Shown here in pieces: positions 12,040-24,635 of a DNA stretch of 64,000 nucleotides; within the stretch, counting starts at the first letter, position 1, and each line of letters opens with the position of its first letter. Source of the stretch: Diploscapter coronatus. Lineage: Eukaryota > Nematoda > Chromadorea > Rhabditida > Rhabditidae. Under the pieces are notes generated by a model, which saw nothing but the letters and a program-made list of their open reading frames with translations, ran no database searches and had not been told where the DNA came from. The stretch covers positions 60,473,201-60,537,200 of the forward strand of contig OZ038422.1 in NCBI GenBank assembly GCA_964036155.1, written 5' to 3'. A program made the position numbers and the translations under genes.

Positions 12040-14439
12040 CTAGAAAAGATATATTAATATCGAAGTTAATAGTATCAACGGGGAGTTTACAAATATTGAA
12101 TTTGCCGAATTTTTGATCGACTCTAATAATTGGGCTTGGATATTGGCTCTCATCGCTTTCCTAAAATTAAATTAAATTTGTTTTAAAGCTCAGAATTAAT
12201 TTGAACCCCGAGTTAAAATTGGTAACGACTTAATATTTTAACCGTAAGGTTAAATAATTAAAAAAAAATGGTACCTTGAAGCGTTCAAATCAGCTTCAGT
12301 CTGAATCATGACCCTTGGTGTTGGTTGGGTCTCGACGAGATATTCATTCTCGTTATTCACCGTATTCTTTTCTTCTATAGATTCTTGTGGAGGTGGCAGT
12401 CTAAATAAATTTTTCATAGAAGGAAAAATTGGAATTTTTGGAATGTAGCTTGAAGTCTAGCTTCAGTATCTGCACTTTTAGCCACTTTAGTTAATGAAAA
12501 TGGTATGCTTTTGCTTTTTCTGCACAACTTTGGTATTATTTAGGTTTGGAATAGTGTAGTTTTGAAAAAATCGAAAAATATGAAAATTAGTAAATAGGTA
12601 AAGTCAGGAAAAGGTGATAAGAAGGTAAAATAATGAGAAAAATGACTTACTTTGACGAAGACCCCGTAAATTGACAAGCCGGCATTAGAGTGTTGGTCGT
12701 GTCCCTCAGAACCCGATAAATTACCTGCCAGGCAGAAAATCCACACTCGTCTTTGATTGGTGACCGAACGCATCCGGAAAAGAAGTTGAGAGCCCTAAGA
12801 TAAGAGCTATTTGAAAGTAGGTTTCGAATTCATGATTTATTGTAGCCATTTGAAAGTGGCTAATGCGCGCTTCATAAAATGACATTTATTTCGAAAATCT
12901 AAATGTAAAGTTCGAAAGAAGAAAAGCTGAGAAGTTTCAAAGAGTTTTTCGTTATGTTTCAAACAAAGATTCGATTTGTGAATATTTGTGAGATATCTTT
13001 CATTCGATGTCTTGCATGACTGATAAGATTATCTAAAAGAAATTCAAATGAACAAATGTTATTCATGTAATAATTTAGGAGGTCTCTCTGATATCAGTAT
13101 TTTCAGGAATGTATCTAAAAATTCGCTAACCCACACATCCGATCGAGTTTCGCGGCCATCGCGATGCCAGTTTCGGCATTGGCCGACTCGATTTCCCTCA
13201 GCGTTTCGTCGTGGCACTTTTTCACCGACGGTTTTCGGTCCAAGTCCATTAGGCACTCGGCCGACTCCATGAAGGCTGAATTTTGAAAATTTACAAAAAA
13301 AAAAAAAAAAGTGCATCTAAGGAGAGAACATTTCACACAATATCCTATTGTGATATTCTTTACAAAAAATCTGATTCTTTTAAAAAATTTCACCAAGAAA
13401 AAAAACTCACTATTGTATCCCTCATTGCATAAATACCCATAGCTCGAATCGATCAGAGCTACGGTAACATGTCGACTGCATTTCGACCTGTACTCTCGAA
13501 TACAGACGTTGAATTTCGCTATTAGTCTGAAAATTTGTTCATCTTTTTTTTCTTCTCAATTATTTTCAAGTTTCTTCACTTTTCAGTCTCATTTCATCTC
13601 ATCTCCCTAGCTTTTTCTTCATTTTTGGTCCAAATTTAAAAAATTCTCTTACTTGCACAACTCATTGAATACCCGTCCTCCCATGTTCGGAAGTTGGAAC
13701 GCGTTCGAACCGAAATCGTTCGGTGACGAATGCGGATCATTATCCTGAAATTTCTCGAAAGTTCTTTGAAAATTTAGTTCTGAGAAATCCAAAGATTTTT
13801 TCATTGTTTTCTATTCATTTTTGCGCGTTATTCGTTTTTCGCTGAAACCTTTAAATAATTTTCAAAGTTTCAGTTTCGGCTCAATCGACGATCAACTTTA
13901 GGAATTCGGCAACCAGAAACCGATCATGTTCCACAACAACTATAATCAAATCTAGGAAATCAAGAAAAGTTGACCACTTTCAAAGAATCCTATTTTTCTA
14001 GTGAACTTGGTCAACATTTCTATTTTTTCTAGAGATACTTCTCCTATTCTCGAAAAAAGTAAATTAAAGCTGTCAATTCAACTCTTCAAGATTTTTCCCT
14101 AGTTATTGCGAAAAAATTAAAAGTGCGATTTAGAAGTTCGAGAAACCTTTTATCGAAACTTGCAAATTTGTGATAGGAAAACAAGTATTGAGGGTTCCCT
14201 TATAACTAAAATAAAAGAATTGCAAAATCAGCATTGTTTATTTTTGAGCTTACCTGTTTATTCAAGATTTTCGCGTACTCAGCCACAGGCTGAACGCATT
14301 CCTGTATTCGGGAATTGATGTTGTGAGGGCATTGTTGACCCACAGCGGACACAGTCACAAAAGTAACTAAAAAGTAGCATATTTAAAACTAGGGAAAAAT
14401 CGAAAAGTTACCTGATAATGAAATTATGACGACCTTCAT
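12040..14439 (-). CDS. Secreted cysteine-rich protein, probably GPI-anchored (nematode CPG4/DUF19-like)
   Basis: Eight exons: 14412-14439, 14254-14366, 13653-13744, 13411-13526, 13131-13275, 12651-12794, 12275-12400, 12040-12160. They sum to 885 nt (294 residues), ending in TAG. Residues 1 to about 18 form a signal peptide (MKVVIISLSVTFVTVSAVG). Then comes a domain with about twelve cysteines (CPHNINSRIQEC, FNELC, FNVCIREYRSKC, YGYLC, ESAECLMD, KKCHDE, MCGALNFFSGC, DECGF, MPACQF). The cysteine pattern recalls the nematode chondroitin proteoglycan 4 and DUF19 families, which I cannot tell apart by eye. An acidic/proline linker follows, then a small-residue stretch (NSANS) and a hydrophobic tail (PLILLTSILIYLF) that ends the protein, as in GPI-anchor signals. 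Role unknown; likely extracellular. Confidence 0.8.
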
Positions 14440-17400
14440 CGCTCTGGTAGCATTTTATGAAAATTTCTTATCCCCTAAAATGATTTTTTAAATTTAAATT
14501 ATATAGAAATGCGAATCAAACAAATCGTATAACGCAAATATAGCATAAAATTATGATATCTGAGTTTAGTGAAAAGATTTCAAAGAGTCGGTGAGAGTGA
14601 TTTCTGAAGATCTCGGAAAAATCACGACTAGGTTGGAAATTTGATGAAAACGGTCAGTTCGGTGGTGGGGATTTTCCCATGCTGAAGAGTAGCCCTGAGG
14701 CATGCGAATTCGAGATTTCTAGCAGGTGGTCAAACAATCGGAGAGATTTGGAAAATCCCATCATTCGAAACCAGACAATATTGACAAATACCGAGATTTT
14801 CACATGGAAAAATGACTTGAAAATGCATTCAAAAGAAAAAGCAAGATTCAAGAAAAGTACAAATACGAATGAAAACGGCTAGAAATCATCTGTAAAATAA
14901 AAATAGAAAAGACTCTAAAAATTTATTTATCACGCAAAAGAAATCGAATCTTCAAAGAACTTCCACTGTACTCCTACAATAACATTGAGAATTTTACGCC
15001 AAAACTCGATCTCTTTACCTAGCCGACATCAGGCTTATACCCTCTAGCGACAAAAGTAAATAAAGTTCGCTTTGCATAATGTAACTGACCCAATGGGTGG
15101 TAACCTCGACTATTGTTATTTTTACGCAAAAATATGAAAGGAAAATCAAAAATAAACAATTTTCTTCGATAAAAAAATGAGAAAGCGACTTTTGCGTGAA
15201 AACGGGGCACTTTAGTAAATTCTTCTGGACCTGAGACTAATAAAATGTTGGCGAGAAAACAACGCACAAGTCAATTTAATGTGATACGGACCTAAATAGG
15301 GTGTCTGAAAGAAGTAAAGAACTTCGAAGTACGGGGTTAGAAAAGGATATTAAAACGGATATGTCAACCTGGCGACGAGCTAGGTTTGAAATGAGCCGAA
15401 ATGGGAAAAAGAGTTTTAGCGGTCATTTATAGGATTTAGAAGTTCTTGGGTACTAAAAATTTTATCTAATAGGTGAATTTTAGAGCTCGGGAAATTTAGA
15501 GTTATGAATATTCGTTGATAGGATTAAGATTTTAGCTGGCTGAAAAAGTGGAGTCTAGAATTTTTGAGAGGTAGAGGAAGTGGCAAAATTTTCGATTAAG
15601 GTAGAAGTTTTTTCGAGATAATAAAGTTGCGAGACCTAGGTGTCTCTTAGTCTGTCATAAATAATCTCTCCTAGGCCGATATATCACTGAGTTGACCTGT
15701 TACACTTACACTGCGGCGCGCGTGCTCTGGGCTAAAACATTAGCTACGGAGGAAATTAGCATTCGGCTTAGAAATTAAAAATTGACCGTGGAGCACGATA
15801 TCATCGGACTGGCATGAAAAATTCATCGAGTGGTATGGAGCGTGTGGAGTCGTAAAGATATATTATGTCGTATGTTGTTGAGCAGGCGGCTATTTGGGAA
15901 TAGATTTGAGGCTGCAATGAAGAGGGCCTCTGCTGGATGGAGAAACGGAAAAATGCGTCCTGCCCCTCCACTCCGACCCAGGACCATTTAGGAGGTAGTT
16001 ATGCGACGATTGATACTTTTGCCCTGGGGAAAAGCTTGAAGGGATTTTTTTTTGCAGATATAGGAGAAAATATTTTCTATAAAATGAAAGAGATGAAGTA
16101 GAAAAACCGGAAAGTTTTTTTCAGAGAGAATTGTCTCCCGGATAATTTTCACTTTTCTTCGACTTCTTTCATTAAACTCACCCCGCGAAAGTCAGCCGGC
16201 TGGATCTAATAAACTAACCTATGAACCGCAAAGTTTTGAAAGAAAAATAACATAAAATGTCAGGAAATGGACAAACCTCAAACATTTTCATACCTTTCTG
16301 AGTGAAATTTCAATATTGACCGCCCAGGAGGTAGATGATGAAATATTCAGTTGAAGCATCTCGAGAAGACCAAAAATGTCAATTTTGCTACGAGGAAATA
16401 ATGAAATTAGTCACAACTGAACGAGAAAAAATGGAATAATATTCGCTAAAGCGAGAATGCATGTCCTTTGAACTCCCTCGAGACTTGACCGCGCGCGCAG
16501 CCATTTTGTGCTATAACAAAAACGCAATGGAATGCGCGTTTATGGCATTTTTACGAAAATTTAGCTGGCACGTCTAATTTTTCATAGAAAATGATAAAAA
16601 TACTGAAACTTGAAGGTATTTTGTTTTAGCAAAATTTCCCGGATAAATGATGCATGAAAAAGAGGAAAATTAGCGCGCCGACCCCGCTTGGCAAAACCTA
16701 TCAAGTCGAGCATTGAACCGGCAGAAAAGCGCTGCGCTGAGCGACTAAACTTAGGCGAATTGAGGAAATGAAAAAGAAGGAATGTTTTGGATGTAAAATA
16801 AAAAGGAGGGCGGTTTATGCTCAGGAATGGAGATATTGATACTCGGAATGGATTTGAAGTTTGTTGCACTTTTAGAAGTTTGTTATTGAGAAGTTAAAAG
16901 AATTCTTATTGAAACTTTTGAAGTTGATCATGAAGCTGATCGGAACTTAAAGAAGTCGCATCAAAACTCGTGAAATTAAACTTGAAGTTTAACAAAAATG
17001 AAGAGGGAAGGTTCAAATAACCTTTGAGAAGTGCTATTCACGCACTCCCTCTCAGCCATTCGGTAATATTTGCCTCACCGTTGATCTAATCTACTGATAC
17101 GCATATCGCGCCTCATTCTGCCCTGTCTCTCTCATTCTAATGAGATCCATATAGGGTCAAGGAGGTTATGAGATCGACACAGGGAGGCAGACAGAAATAG
17201 AGCGGTAGCCAAATAAAAATAAACGCGTTCTCATCATGGGTTAGGTAACATTCACATTTTATGAGTATTTCTATGAAAATGATCGCGTACCAAGAACAAA
17301 ATTTCTGAAGTTCAACCTAATGAATAAAGTTGGAATTTGAGAATTTCCAAATTTGAGACTATTCCAGAAATGGGCAGAAATTAGGACGGAATTTAAAATC

Positions 17401-19545
17401 TAAGAAGTGTTTACACGAGTAATTAGGACGCACTCATGCAAATGACGGGATTGCGCAATGGTACAACAAATCCAAGAGAAAGCAAAAATCATCGACTGGA
17501 AGGGAATTCATTGAAAATGGTCTATGGATGATGAAGAAATTTCCGTGTATGCCTCATTAGCATATTTGAGGTTCTGTTGGAGGCTTTTAGTGGGAAGAAT
17601 AATGACATTGTTAGGGGGCAAAAGACAATGGTCAAAGAATGGCATGATTGACAAATCGAGATGGAAAATGAGGACTATCAGACATTTGACAGACCTAAAT
17701 GCCAGGATTGTCACCATTTGAAGAGATGACAATTTGACAATTGTTTACAAAACTGAACCAAAATTTGTCCTGGGCGAGATAATTATAGCATCGGCTACTT
17801 GACTTTGACATATCTGCATAAAGTGAGTGAGAGGACCGAATTGAGCCATAGAAAATAGGGAAGCGGATGAAAGAACGCTACAGGGTCAATTGGCATAATG
17901 AGAGGGAAGAGGGAGGGGAAGGATAAAAATGCGAATGAATAGAATACCCGAACATCACTCGTTCACATTCAATTCAATACGAGTAAATTCCCCAGGACTT
18001 CCTGTCGAAGTGACGAATTTCGGAATATGAAAGTTGATTGATGATCTTGGATGAACCAAAATAATCGGCAAATAGGAGAAATGGTCAAACTTGGAATGCT
18101 TCGAAGTAACGAAAATTGGTTGAAGATAGAGATGAGAAAGTGATCAAATTGTGTAATTTTTCGAAGTAATGGAATAGGTCCTCAAAAATGGCTCATTAGA
18201 TGCATTATTCCGAGTGATTTAGGTGAAACATGGGCTATGCAAATGGGTTTTCTATCCGGGCATGATGATTTACGATTATTGGAATCTGGACATCGAGAGA
18301 TAGAACGAGCAAATTATGCATCCCCACAGTACAGAGCAAATATGCGATCACGCAATGTGGTGGATCCGAACAAGGATGTTCGGGTTTGTTACACGGTTTT
18401 GAATTTGTAACCTATAAAAATCGCCGAGAAACGCTCAGACTCTCGACTTGGACAGGAACTGACCGACCAGCTCACTGAGCGCTGTGGGTCAGAAAACAAA
18501 CAATACGAATGTGACAGTTCCGCAAATCAAACCTACGCGGGATAGAGCCAGACAGAATTTTCACACTGACATCATCGATTTGGTTCAGGTTTTGGGTTTA
18601 ATAAAAATCAATTGAAATTTTTCTAGGTTAAGGATAATGTAAGGAAGAAAATTCGGAGAAATGATGATTAGAAAGTTGTGAACTTTCCAATATCTTCTCT
18701 TCATAGACGACGGTTTGAAGTATTTTGGAGTAGTTAACGCCTAAGCGAAGGGCTATTGAGATGTAATGGAGAACCGTAAGAAATTATGAAAACCCCCTTG
18801 AAGAAATGATGATGGAATAGGAAAATCGCTCATGCTTATGACCCTTAGACCAATTTTCTCGGTCGGGTTTATGCGAGCTTGTCTTTCTCTCGTGTCCTAT
18901 CTCATCATCTGCCTTTCAAGCTCTACCAATAGAGGGCCGTCTCAAAACATGCAGATGGGTCCTAGGGGCTTGTAGATAGAATGCCCCTAATCAAATTACC
19001 CATCGCGCCCATTTATGGAAAACGCGCGATATAATCGAAGAATAACAAAAAAACACCAGTAAAATAACAGATTTCTGAAAATGTAGGAAGAATGGATATC
19101 TTGGAACAGCTAGATGTAGTCTTGAAGAAGGAAATTAGTGGATGGACTTTGTAACTTGAGATTCGAGCTCTAAAGCCGCAGATGGAGATAGATTCAGATT
19201 AGTAGAGATCTAAACACCAGGCAAAATTTTTTCGAGTTTGAAAATGATCGGAACAATTTACGTTTGACAAATGATACGTGCGTAAATGTCTACTTTCGCC
19301 TGACAGGTCTTCTAAATATGACCCAAATAGTAGCTAGTGCTCATAGGATATAGTGAGTGGGGGATTAAGGTAACAAAGGAAAAGCCCACTTATGGAGGTA
19401 AGCGCTCACGGACACGGATTGAATTTCAGAGTAGGGCAAGATGTAGCAAACTTGAGATCTGAGATATGGATTAGTTGTAATTTTTGAAGATTTTATTCAA
19501 AGTTCGAGTAAAAACAATTTTAAATTGATAATTTACACAGGTACG
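14440..19545. other. 5.1 kb gene-poor region
   Basis: No multi-exon gene can be supported. The region carries GC-rich CG-containing patches (15710-15725 and 16485-16545), many purine-rich runs, and a TATA-like CCTATAAAAAT near 18411 followed by a 44-codon frame without ATG (to about 18545). It probably holds the promoter of the cysteine-rich protein gene, whose start is at 14439. Confidence 0.5.
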
Positions 19546-21593
19546 TCAGCAGGTTCCGTCATCTGAAATGTCTTGGTTAGTTGGGAAAATCTCAAAGCCT
19601 TTACCTGTCAAATTATAAGTCGGTGTGAAGGCGTACTCTCGGAACATTCCCCAGCCGTAAACGGTCACGCTAGAGTTGATTTTTCCAATATTTATAATTT
19701 AAAAAAGATCTCACCAATAAGTAGTCGCACTAGTTGTAGTCGATACTGTATAAAGCCCTGGATCAACTCGGACGTCCACGAAATAGTATTGACTTCGACC
19801 CATTCTGAACACGTTCTAGTGAGAGATTATGATCTTTGAAGATTCACCTGATATAAAGCAAGCCATTCGGCGTGTACACGTAGTTGTTCGGTCCGTTAAT
19901 TGTGACAGTTCCAACTGCATATACCCGAGTCATCAGTCGGATGCGGTGTTGCAAGCCTTTATCATCGTCCACGGCTCCGACGCTGTAAGTTGACATTTGA
20001 TGAACCACAAGGGTTTAAATGCTAACTCACCTGAACATGACAGGATCTGTCACGAAGTTCTTGTCATTTGGCAGATGAGCGAAGAATGGAGCGCCGTATC
20101 CATTCAGATCAGCTGCGCCGACCTAGAATTCTCCATGCAGTTTTTATTCCCGAGGAAACATCGTACCGCTACTCCATAGATCGGATTGGTAGCCTCGATG
20201 TAGGCTCCAGTGTAAGTTCCGAAAATAACGTAGTGATTTGCAGTTAGATTTGAGAAGATTAAAACACCGTCTCGGTAGATGTTTGTAAGGTCGTCCTGAG
20301 AAGATTACAAGTTTCGCCTGATCTAATGATCTTACTCTGATCAGCGCCATGAATTCTCCGACTTCTGCCGGTCTGAATTTGTAGTACGGAACATGAGTGT
20401 GCCAGTTGGTTGTGGGACCGATCATTAGAGCCTAAAGTTCGTTTTGAACTTTTTCTGGAGAGAAAAAAACGACCTCATGACTGCAAATCTGCGGATTGTA
20501 GTACCCAAATCCGCACACTGCTCCAGCAAGAACCGCGACTGGCTTCGTCGAGGTGACTTTGATATTCGTCAACCAGTAATAGGTAGCGATGGTGAGTTGT
20601 TGCCCTCGATTCAACGTGACGTTGGCGTTGATCGGATCGGTTAAGACCTGAAATTCTGAATTGTTAGGACGTTGAGATCAGCCCCTACCTTTGTTCCATC
20701 CTGAACGGCGATTATAGTGTAAACGTTGGTAGACTTGAGTTGTTGATTCAGATCAGCTGCTTCATCTCCAAAAACTCTGTAATCAGTTCCCAGAGTACAG
20801 ATCTGAAGTTTTGAGTGTGAACTTTGAAGGAAAGTAGAGTTTACCGGCCGGATCGTGTACTTGTCCTCAGAACCTCCATCATCATGCGCATTACTCGCTA
20901 CGACCAAAATTGGTTGTGAGGAGTCGATGAAGATGGTTTTGTTCTCGATGACTCCGTACTCGACGTAGTAGTCCATGTAGTCGGTTTGCATTGGAGCTGG
21001 GACGTTGATCTAGAAAAATCACGAAAAATTAACTTTTTGAGATTTTAGACAAAGGCTGCACGGAATATTCCGTTTCGTTTAAAAAAAATTGGAGCACATT
21101 TTCTGTTCCGTCATTCCGCGTTCCGAAAATCTCAAAATTCCATTCCGTACAGCCCTGTTTTAGACATACAACTTTCGTCGATTGAGCCGAAACAGTCGTG
21201 GTTTGATTAGTGAATAGTTGGGATGGAGAAGTCAAGGATACACTAGCATCTTGTGAGTTTGGGTTCGTTATGATGATGTTCAGATTCTCCGAATACGACG
21301 TATCGTTCACGCTGCAATCTTTTTCTCGTGAATTTTATCGAGTTCAATCACCTCAAATGACTATTCAAAAACGAGAACACAAAACTTCGGCCTAAATTCG
21401 ACGCATCAGAGTTCGGTCCTTTCATTAGAGATCGTCGTAGGTCGGTCGTTTTTAATAGTTCCGAGATATGGCCTACAGTTTTACTATTTTTCATGAAAAC
21501 TAGCTAAATTTTTCCACCAGTTCTATCTCCATGCTCAAAGCATCTCGATAAAAATACCAATGAGAGTATCAATAGGCAAGCATTGTAGGACAT
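19546..21593 (-). CDS. Secreted protein with IgGFc-binding N-terminal-type domain
   Basis: Thirteen exons sum to about 454 codons: 21518-21593, 21352-21418, 21170-21311, 20845-21009, 20689-20802, 20474-20647, 20336-20431, 20167-20295, 20031-20122, 19848-19982, 19715-19804, 19605-19669, 19546-19562. The first boundary may be off by two bases. The start is a signal peptide (MSYNACLLILSLVFLSRC). The body reads as the beta-rich IgGFc-binding domain known from FCGBP and from many nematode proteins: GRSFVFSFLNSHL, NLNIIITNPNSQDASV, VTLNRGQQLTIATYYW, STKPVAVLAGAVCGFGYYN, TTNWHTHVPYYKFRP. No transmembrane segment is present, so an extracellular or mucus-type adhesive role is inferred from the family only. 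The intron between 21009 and 21170 holds a hAT-type MITE. The last exon is only 17 nt (DDGTC, stop) and is the least certain part. Confidence 0.82.
21043..21165. mobile_element. hAT-type MITE, 107 bp, with 8-bp target duplication
   Basis: Element 21051-21157 has imperfect terminal inverted repeats. The left end is AAAGGCTGCACGGAAT. The right end, read on the minus strand, is CAGGGCTGTACGGAAT, matching at 13 of 16 positions and starting with the CAGGG typical of hAT ends. It is flanked by perfect 8-bp copies of TTTTAGAC at 21043-21050 and 21158-21165, the target-site length of the hAT superfamily. It encodes nothing. It sits in intron 3 of the IgGFc-domain gene, with the target duplication starting four bases after the 5' splice site. 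Confidence 0.88.
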
Positions 21594-22095
21594 GGCTGAC
21601 TACCCTGAAAAGTTAGTTCAATATTAAAAGTTGATTTAACGGCAATCAATTAGGTAGTTAACGCTGATCTAACAGACATTGTTTTATGCCATTAACAACT
21701 CACAATGCAAAAACGGCACGGACATAAATATTGATGTAAAGCTTATCTTCTCTCTCAATCCATGGAAATTTTCGTACTTGTGGACGTGTGCAACTTTTCG
21801 GGCATAAAACCGATTTAATGAGTCCATTATTTCCTTTCCGTCATTAAGTCTTTCCAAAGGCATAAGCTAGGAAATCGTTAATATAAAAGTGCCAGACGCG
21901 TAACTCATACCTTTTGCGAAGAAAATTGCACCAAAGAACACGAACGGTAGAAAAATAGTTTATTTTTGAAAAAATGACCCGAAGAAATAGATTTTTGACA
22001 ATTTCAATTTCACCTAGGATTTGGCAAGTTGCAACAGAAAATCTAATTGATTGTAGGAGAATATTGAAAGGCATACAATTTGAAAATGAAAATAA
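21594..22095. other. Spacer between co-oriented minus-strand genes
   Basis: About 500 bp of AT-rich DNA between the F-box gene 3' end and the IgGFc-domain gene start. No features are recognised. It is longer than the roughly 100 bp usual inside nematode operons. Confidence 0.5.
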
Positions 22096-24635
22096 TCACC
22101 AGCAATAATAAATCTCGCTACAGTCTACGTTCATCTCGGGAATCGACGTGCTGAGGCGCTTTTCGAGTTCGGTGTGAGCCTTGTTCTGCAGGAATTGGTA
22201 TCCTTGAATCACGCACTGTCCAGCGACTTCTAATTTCTTGATGTATGGCTCGGAGCTTTTCTTGACGAGTTTTTTGACGATTTTCTTCTTTTTCGGCTCA
22301 TCCGGGTTCGCTCTGTTGGCTTCGTCGTCCGGCAACTTCTTCCGTTTGACCAGTTTCTTTACGATTTTCTTCGGGCGGTTCTGGAATTTGAATGCTTCAG
22401 GAGTTCTCAGATTTTTTTTATTTAACTACCTGAGTTGACGTCAACTTTAGCGAACTGATAAAATCATCCACGGTCTGTATCGTGCAACTACTTATGCGAA
22501 AAGTATCCAGCGGATGATAAGTCAAAGGCGTCGATCCGTCAGCGTAAATCGTCCAGTCTCTAGAATTTGACTTTCTTCAGAAAAGAGAAATAATTTTACC
22601 TGATAGTGATGTTCTTGGCCATGATGTTTTTCTCTTTCAAGACTCCATACAGGATGTCCAATCGGATTTGAGGCAGGTTGAAGTCGGTGCAGATTACTTT
22701 GATCTTGGTTAGCGGTAGCGACGGGAGATAGGCGACTTGAGCAAGAACCTGGAATTTTTCAATGGTTTTTCTCGAATTTGACTTCTGATTTACCATGTGA
22801 CTTTTGTCGGCGTGCAACTCGAGGTTGATCTCGGTCTTGGGATATTCCTGAACGAGCCTCTTGACGATCCGACCCACATTCTCGCAGTACTGCGGATTGA
22901 CATGGATTTGCAAGGTCAAGTGAGTCAACTCCTGTAAGATTAGAATGATATCATCCACTCGAAATTAGTAGACTTCGCTGTTTACAGAGCTTCTACACCT
23001 ACGATGTTGCTATTTTGAGATCGTGTAGTTTGGTAGCAGTAATTGGTCTATTTTAGAAAAGCTTTTTCAAAGTTGCAAGTTTTATGTTCAAGCGTTTTTC
23101 ACTGTAGCAATTGGTCTTTGAAGCTTTTGAATAAGTCCGATAGAGTGGCTCTGACGGAGATCAAATAAGAAGAGGTAAATCTTTCACGCGCGAGTTTCTG
23201 TTATTCCATCGTAAAATCTCAAGCTCTTGGTCGCGTTTCAAAAATCTTCGATCATGAATTTAGATTTAGTCGACCTTTGATTCGAATTTACTTGCTCAGC
23301 CGTATTTTCGTCGTCAACGTGATGAATTTCGAGTGTTTCAAGTAACTCCTCAGTGATATCTTTTTCAAGTACGGCTTCAAACCTCACTTCTTACATTATC
23401 ACTTCACAGCACAAAAATGAACGCTATCTCTTACGCGAAACTCGATTTTTTGTCAGAAAAGTCGTCAAGTAAAAAGAAGATAAGCAATGCCACTTGAGTA
23501 TAAACTGTTTGCTCGACTCAGAGATAAGGCAAACTCCTACCGATAATCGAGAGAATAATCGATAGATCAACTCACACTGAACAACTTCGGAATTACTTCG
23601 AGAAAATTCGCCGTGAGTTCGTCTGTGCAATCGATTACCAGAAGCCAGAGTTCTTCCACCATTGAAAAGTACCTGCGTTCGGCGCCCTTTTTGATATGGA
23701 CCTAGAAAGTTAAGGCGGAAATTGATCAATTGAAAGTGTGCTTACCTGACTCATGTAAGCCAGGAAGTGAATATCCGTCGTCATTTTCAAGAGACCAAGA
23801 CAACTTCGTCGGAAGACACCAGCCAAGAAGTCGAACGAATTCGATGGACAAGATACATTGAGGCGACGAAAAGCGATGCACTGAGTTGCCGTTGGATATT
23901 TTGAGCCGAGCTAAAATTTTGGGATTTGATAATTCGAAAATTTCCCTGACTGACTCTTTCGATACAAATTTCATGAATCTGCTTTCTCCACTGAGTGTTC
24001 ATGATGTTCATCCACCGACGGCAGACACCTAAGAATATTGTGAAGTCACGTTTTTTTCAAAGACTCACTTTCGATCCCACAAAGCTCCTTGTACGTTAGC
24101 ATCGAGAATATTTTTCTCATCACTACGTCCGGCAGATTGGGAATAATTGGCGGTCTTGATTTGAAGATGGAAGGCACTGATGAAGCATCGTTCTCTGTTG
24201 TCGCCGAAGCCGACTTTTTGACTTTCTTTACCACCTTCTTGACGACGACCTTCTTCTTTCTCACAGGCATCGGCGCTAATGGGGGTTCAACGTTTGCTGG
24301 CTCAGAAAGAGGTGGAGGAGAGTCGTCTTTTCGCACTGTAGGGGTTTTAGGTGGTTCAATGTTTCGAGTTGAGATAGGGGCTGGAGTTGGAAATTTCTTT
24401 GCGGGAGTCGATTCAGAAGACATCATAATGGAACTAAGACGACTGGAAACAGCGGTCGAATTGAATGCTGGATCATCGCGGAAAGAGATCGGAGGAGGGG
24501 ACGGATCTCGAACCGATCGGTATGGCGTGACGGCACGCAGCTATAAATTATCGCTTGGTAAATAAATCAAGTCACGATTATTGTGAAGTGGCTTACCCGC
24601 ACGGTGTATGGTGGATAGGAGAGATAGGATACCAT
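22096..24635 (-). CDS. F-box protein with FTH-like repeats and lysine-rich KKIVKK segments
   Basis: The exon chain starts at ATG 24635 (24597-24635, 24069-24540, then from 24028 downward) and ends at 22096. Residues 1 to about 140 are proline/serine-rich and disordered, with a basic stretch VRKKKVVVKKVVKKVKK. The F-box follows at about 145-190 (LPDVVMRKIFSMLTYKELCG...CRRW), which in this family binds the SCF adaptor Skp1. The middle carries repeats of the kind seen in nematode FTH/DUF38 F-box proteins (ELTHLTLQIHV, SSCTIQTVDDFISSLKLT). The C-terminus has a second pair of basic repeats (RPKKIVKKLVKRKK, KKKKIVKKLVKK). A 44-nt intron with donor GTCAGT is needed near 23930 to keep frame, so that junction is less sure. 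The exon 23294-23386 (EVRFEAVLEKDITEELL) was added because it is open, well spliced and in phase. Likely role: substrate receptor of an SCF ubiquitin ligase. Confidence 0.8.

Noticed and set aside
13048..13396. Open frames on both strands around 13.1-13.3 kb
   Set aside because: The real coding frame here is exon 5 of the cysteine-rich protein (13131-13275). The listed alternative frames are shadows or run into introns.
24089..24565. 158-codon plus-strand open frame
   Set aside because: It is antisense to the long first coding exon of the F-box gene, whose frame has an F-box and good splice sites.
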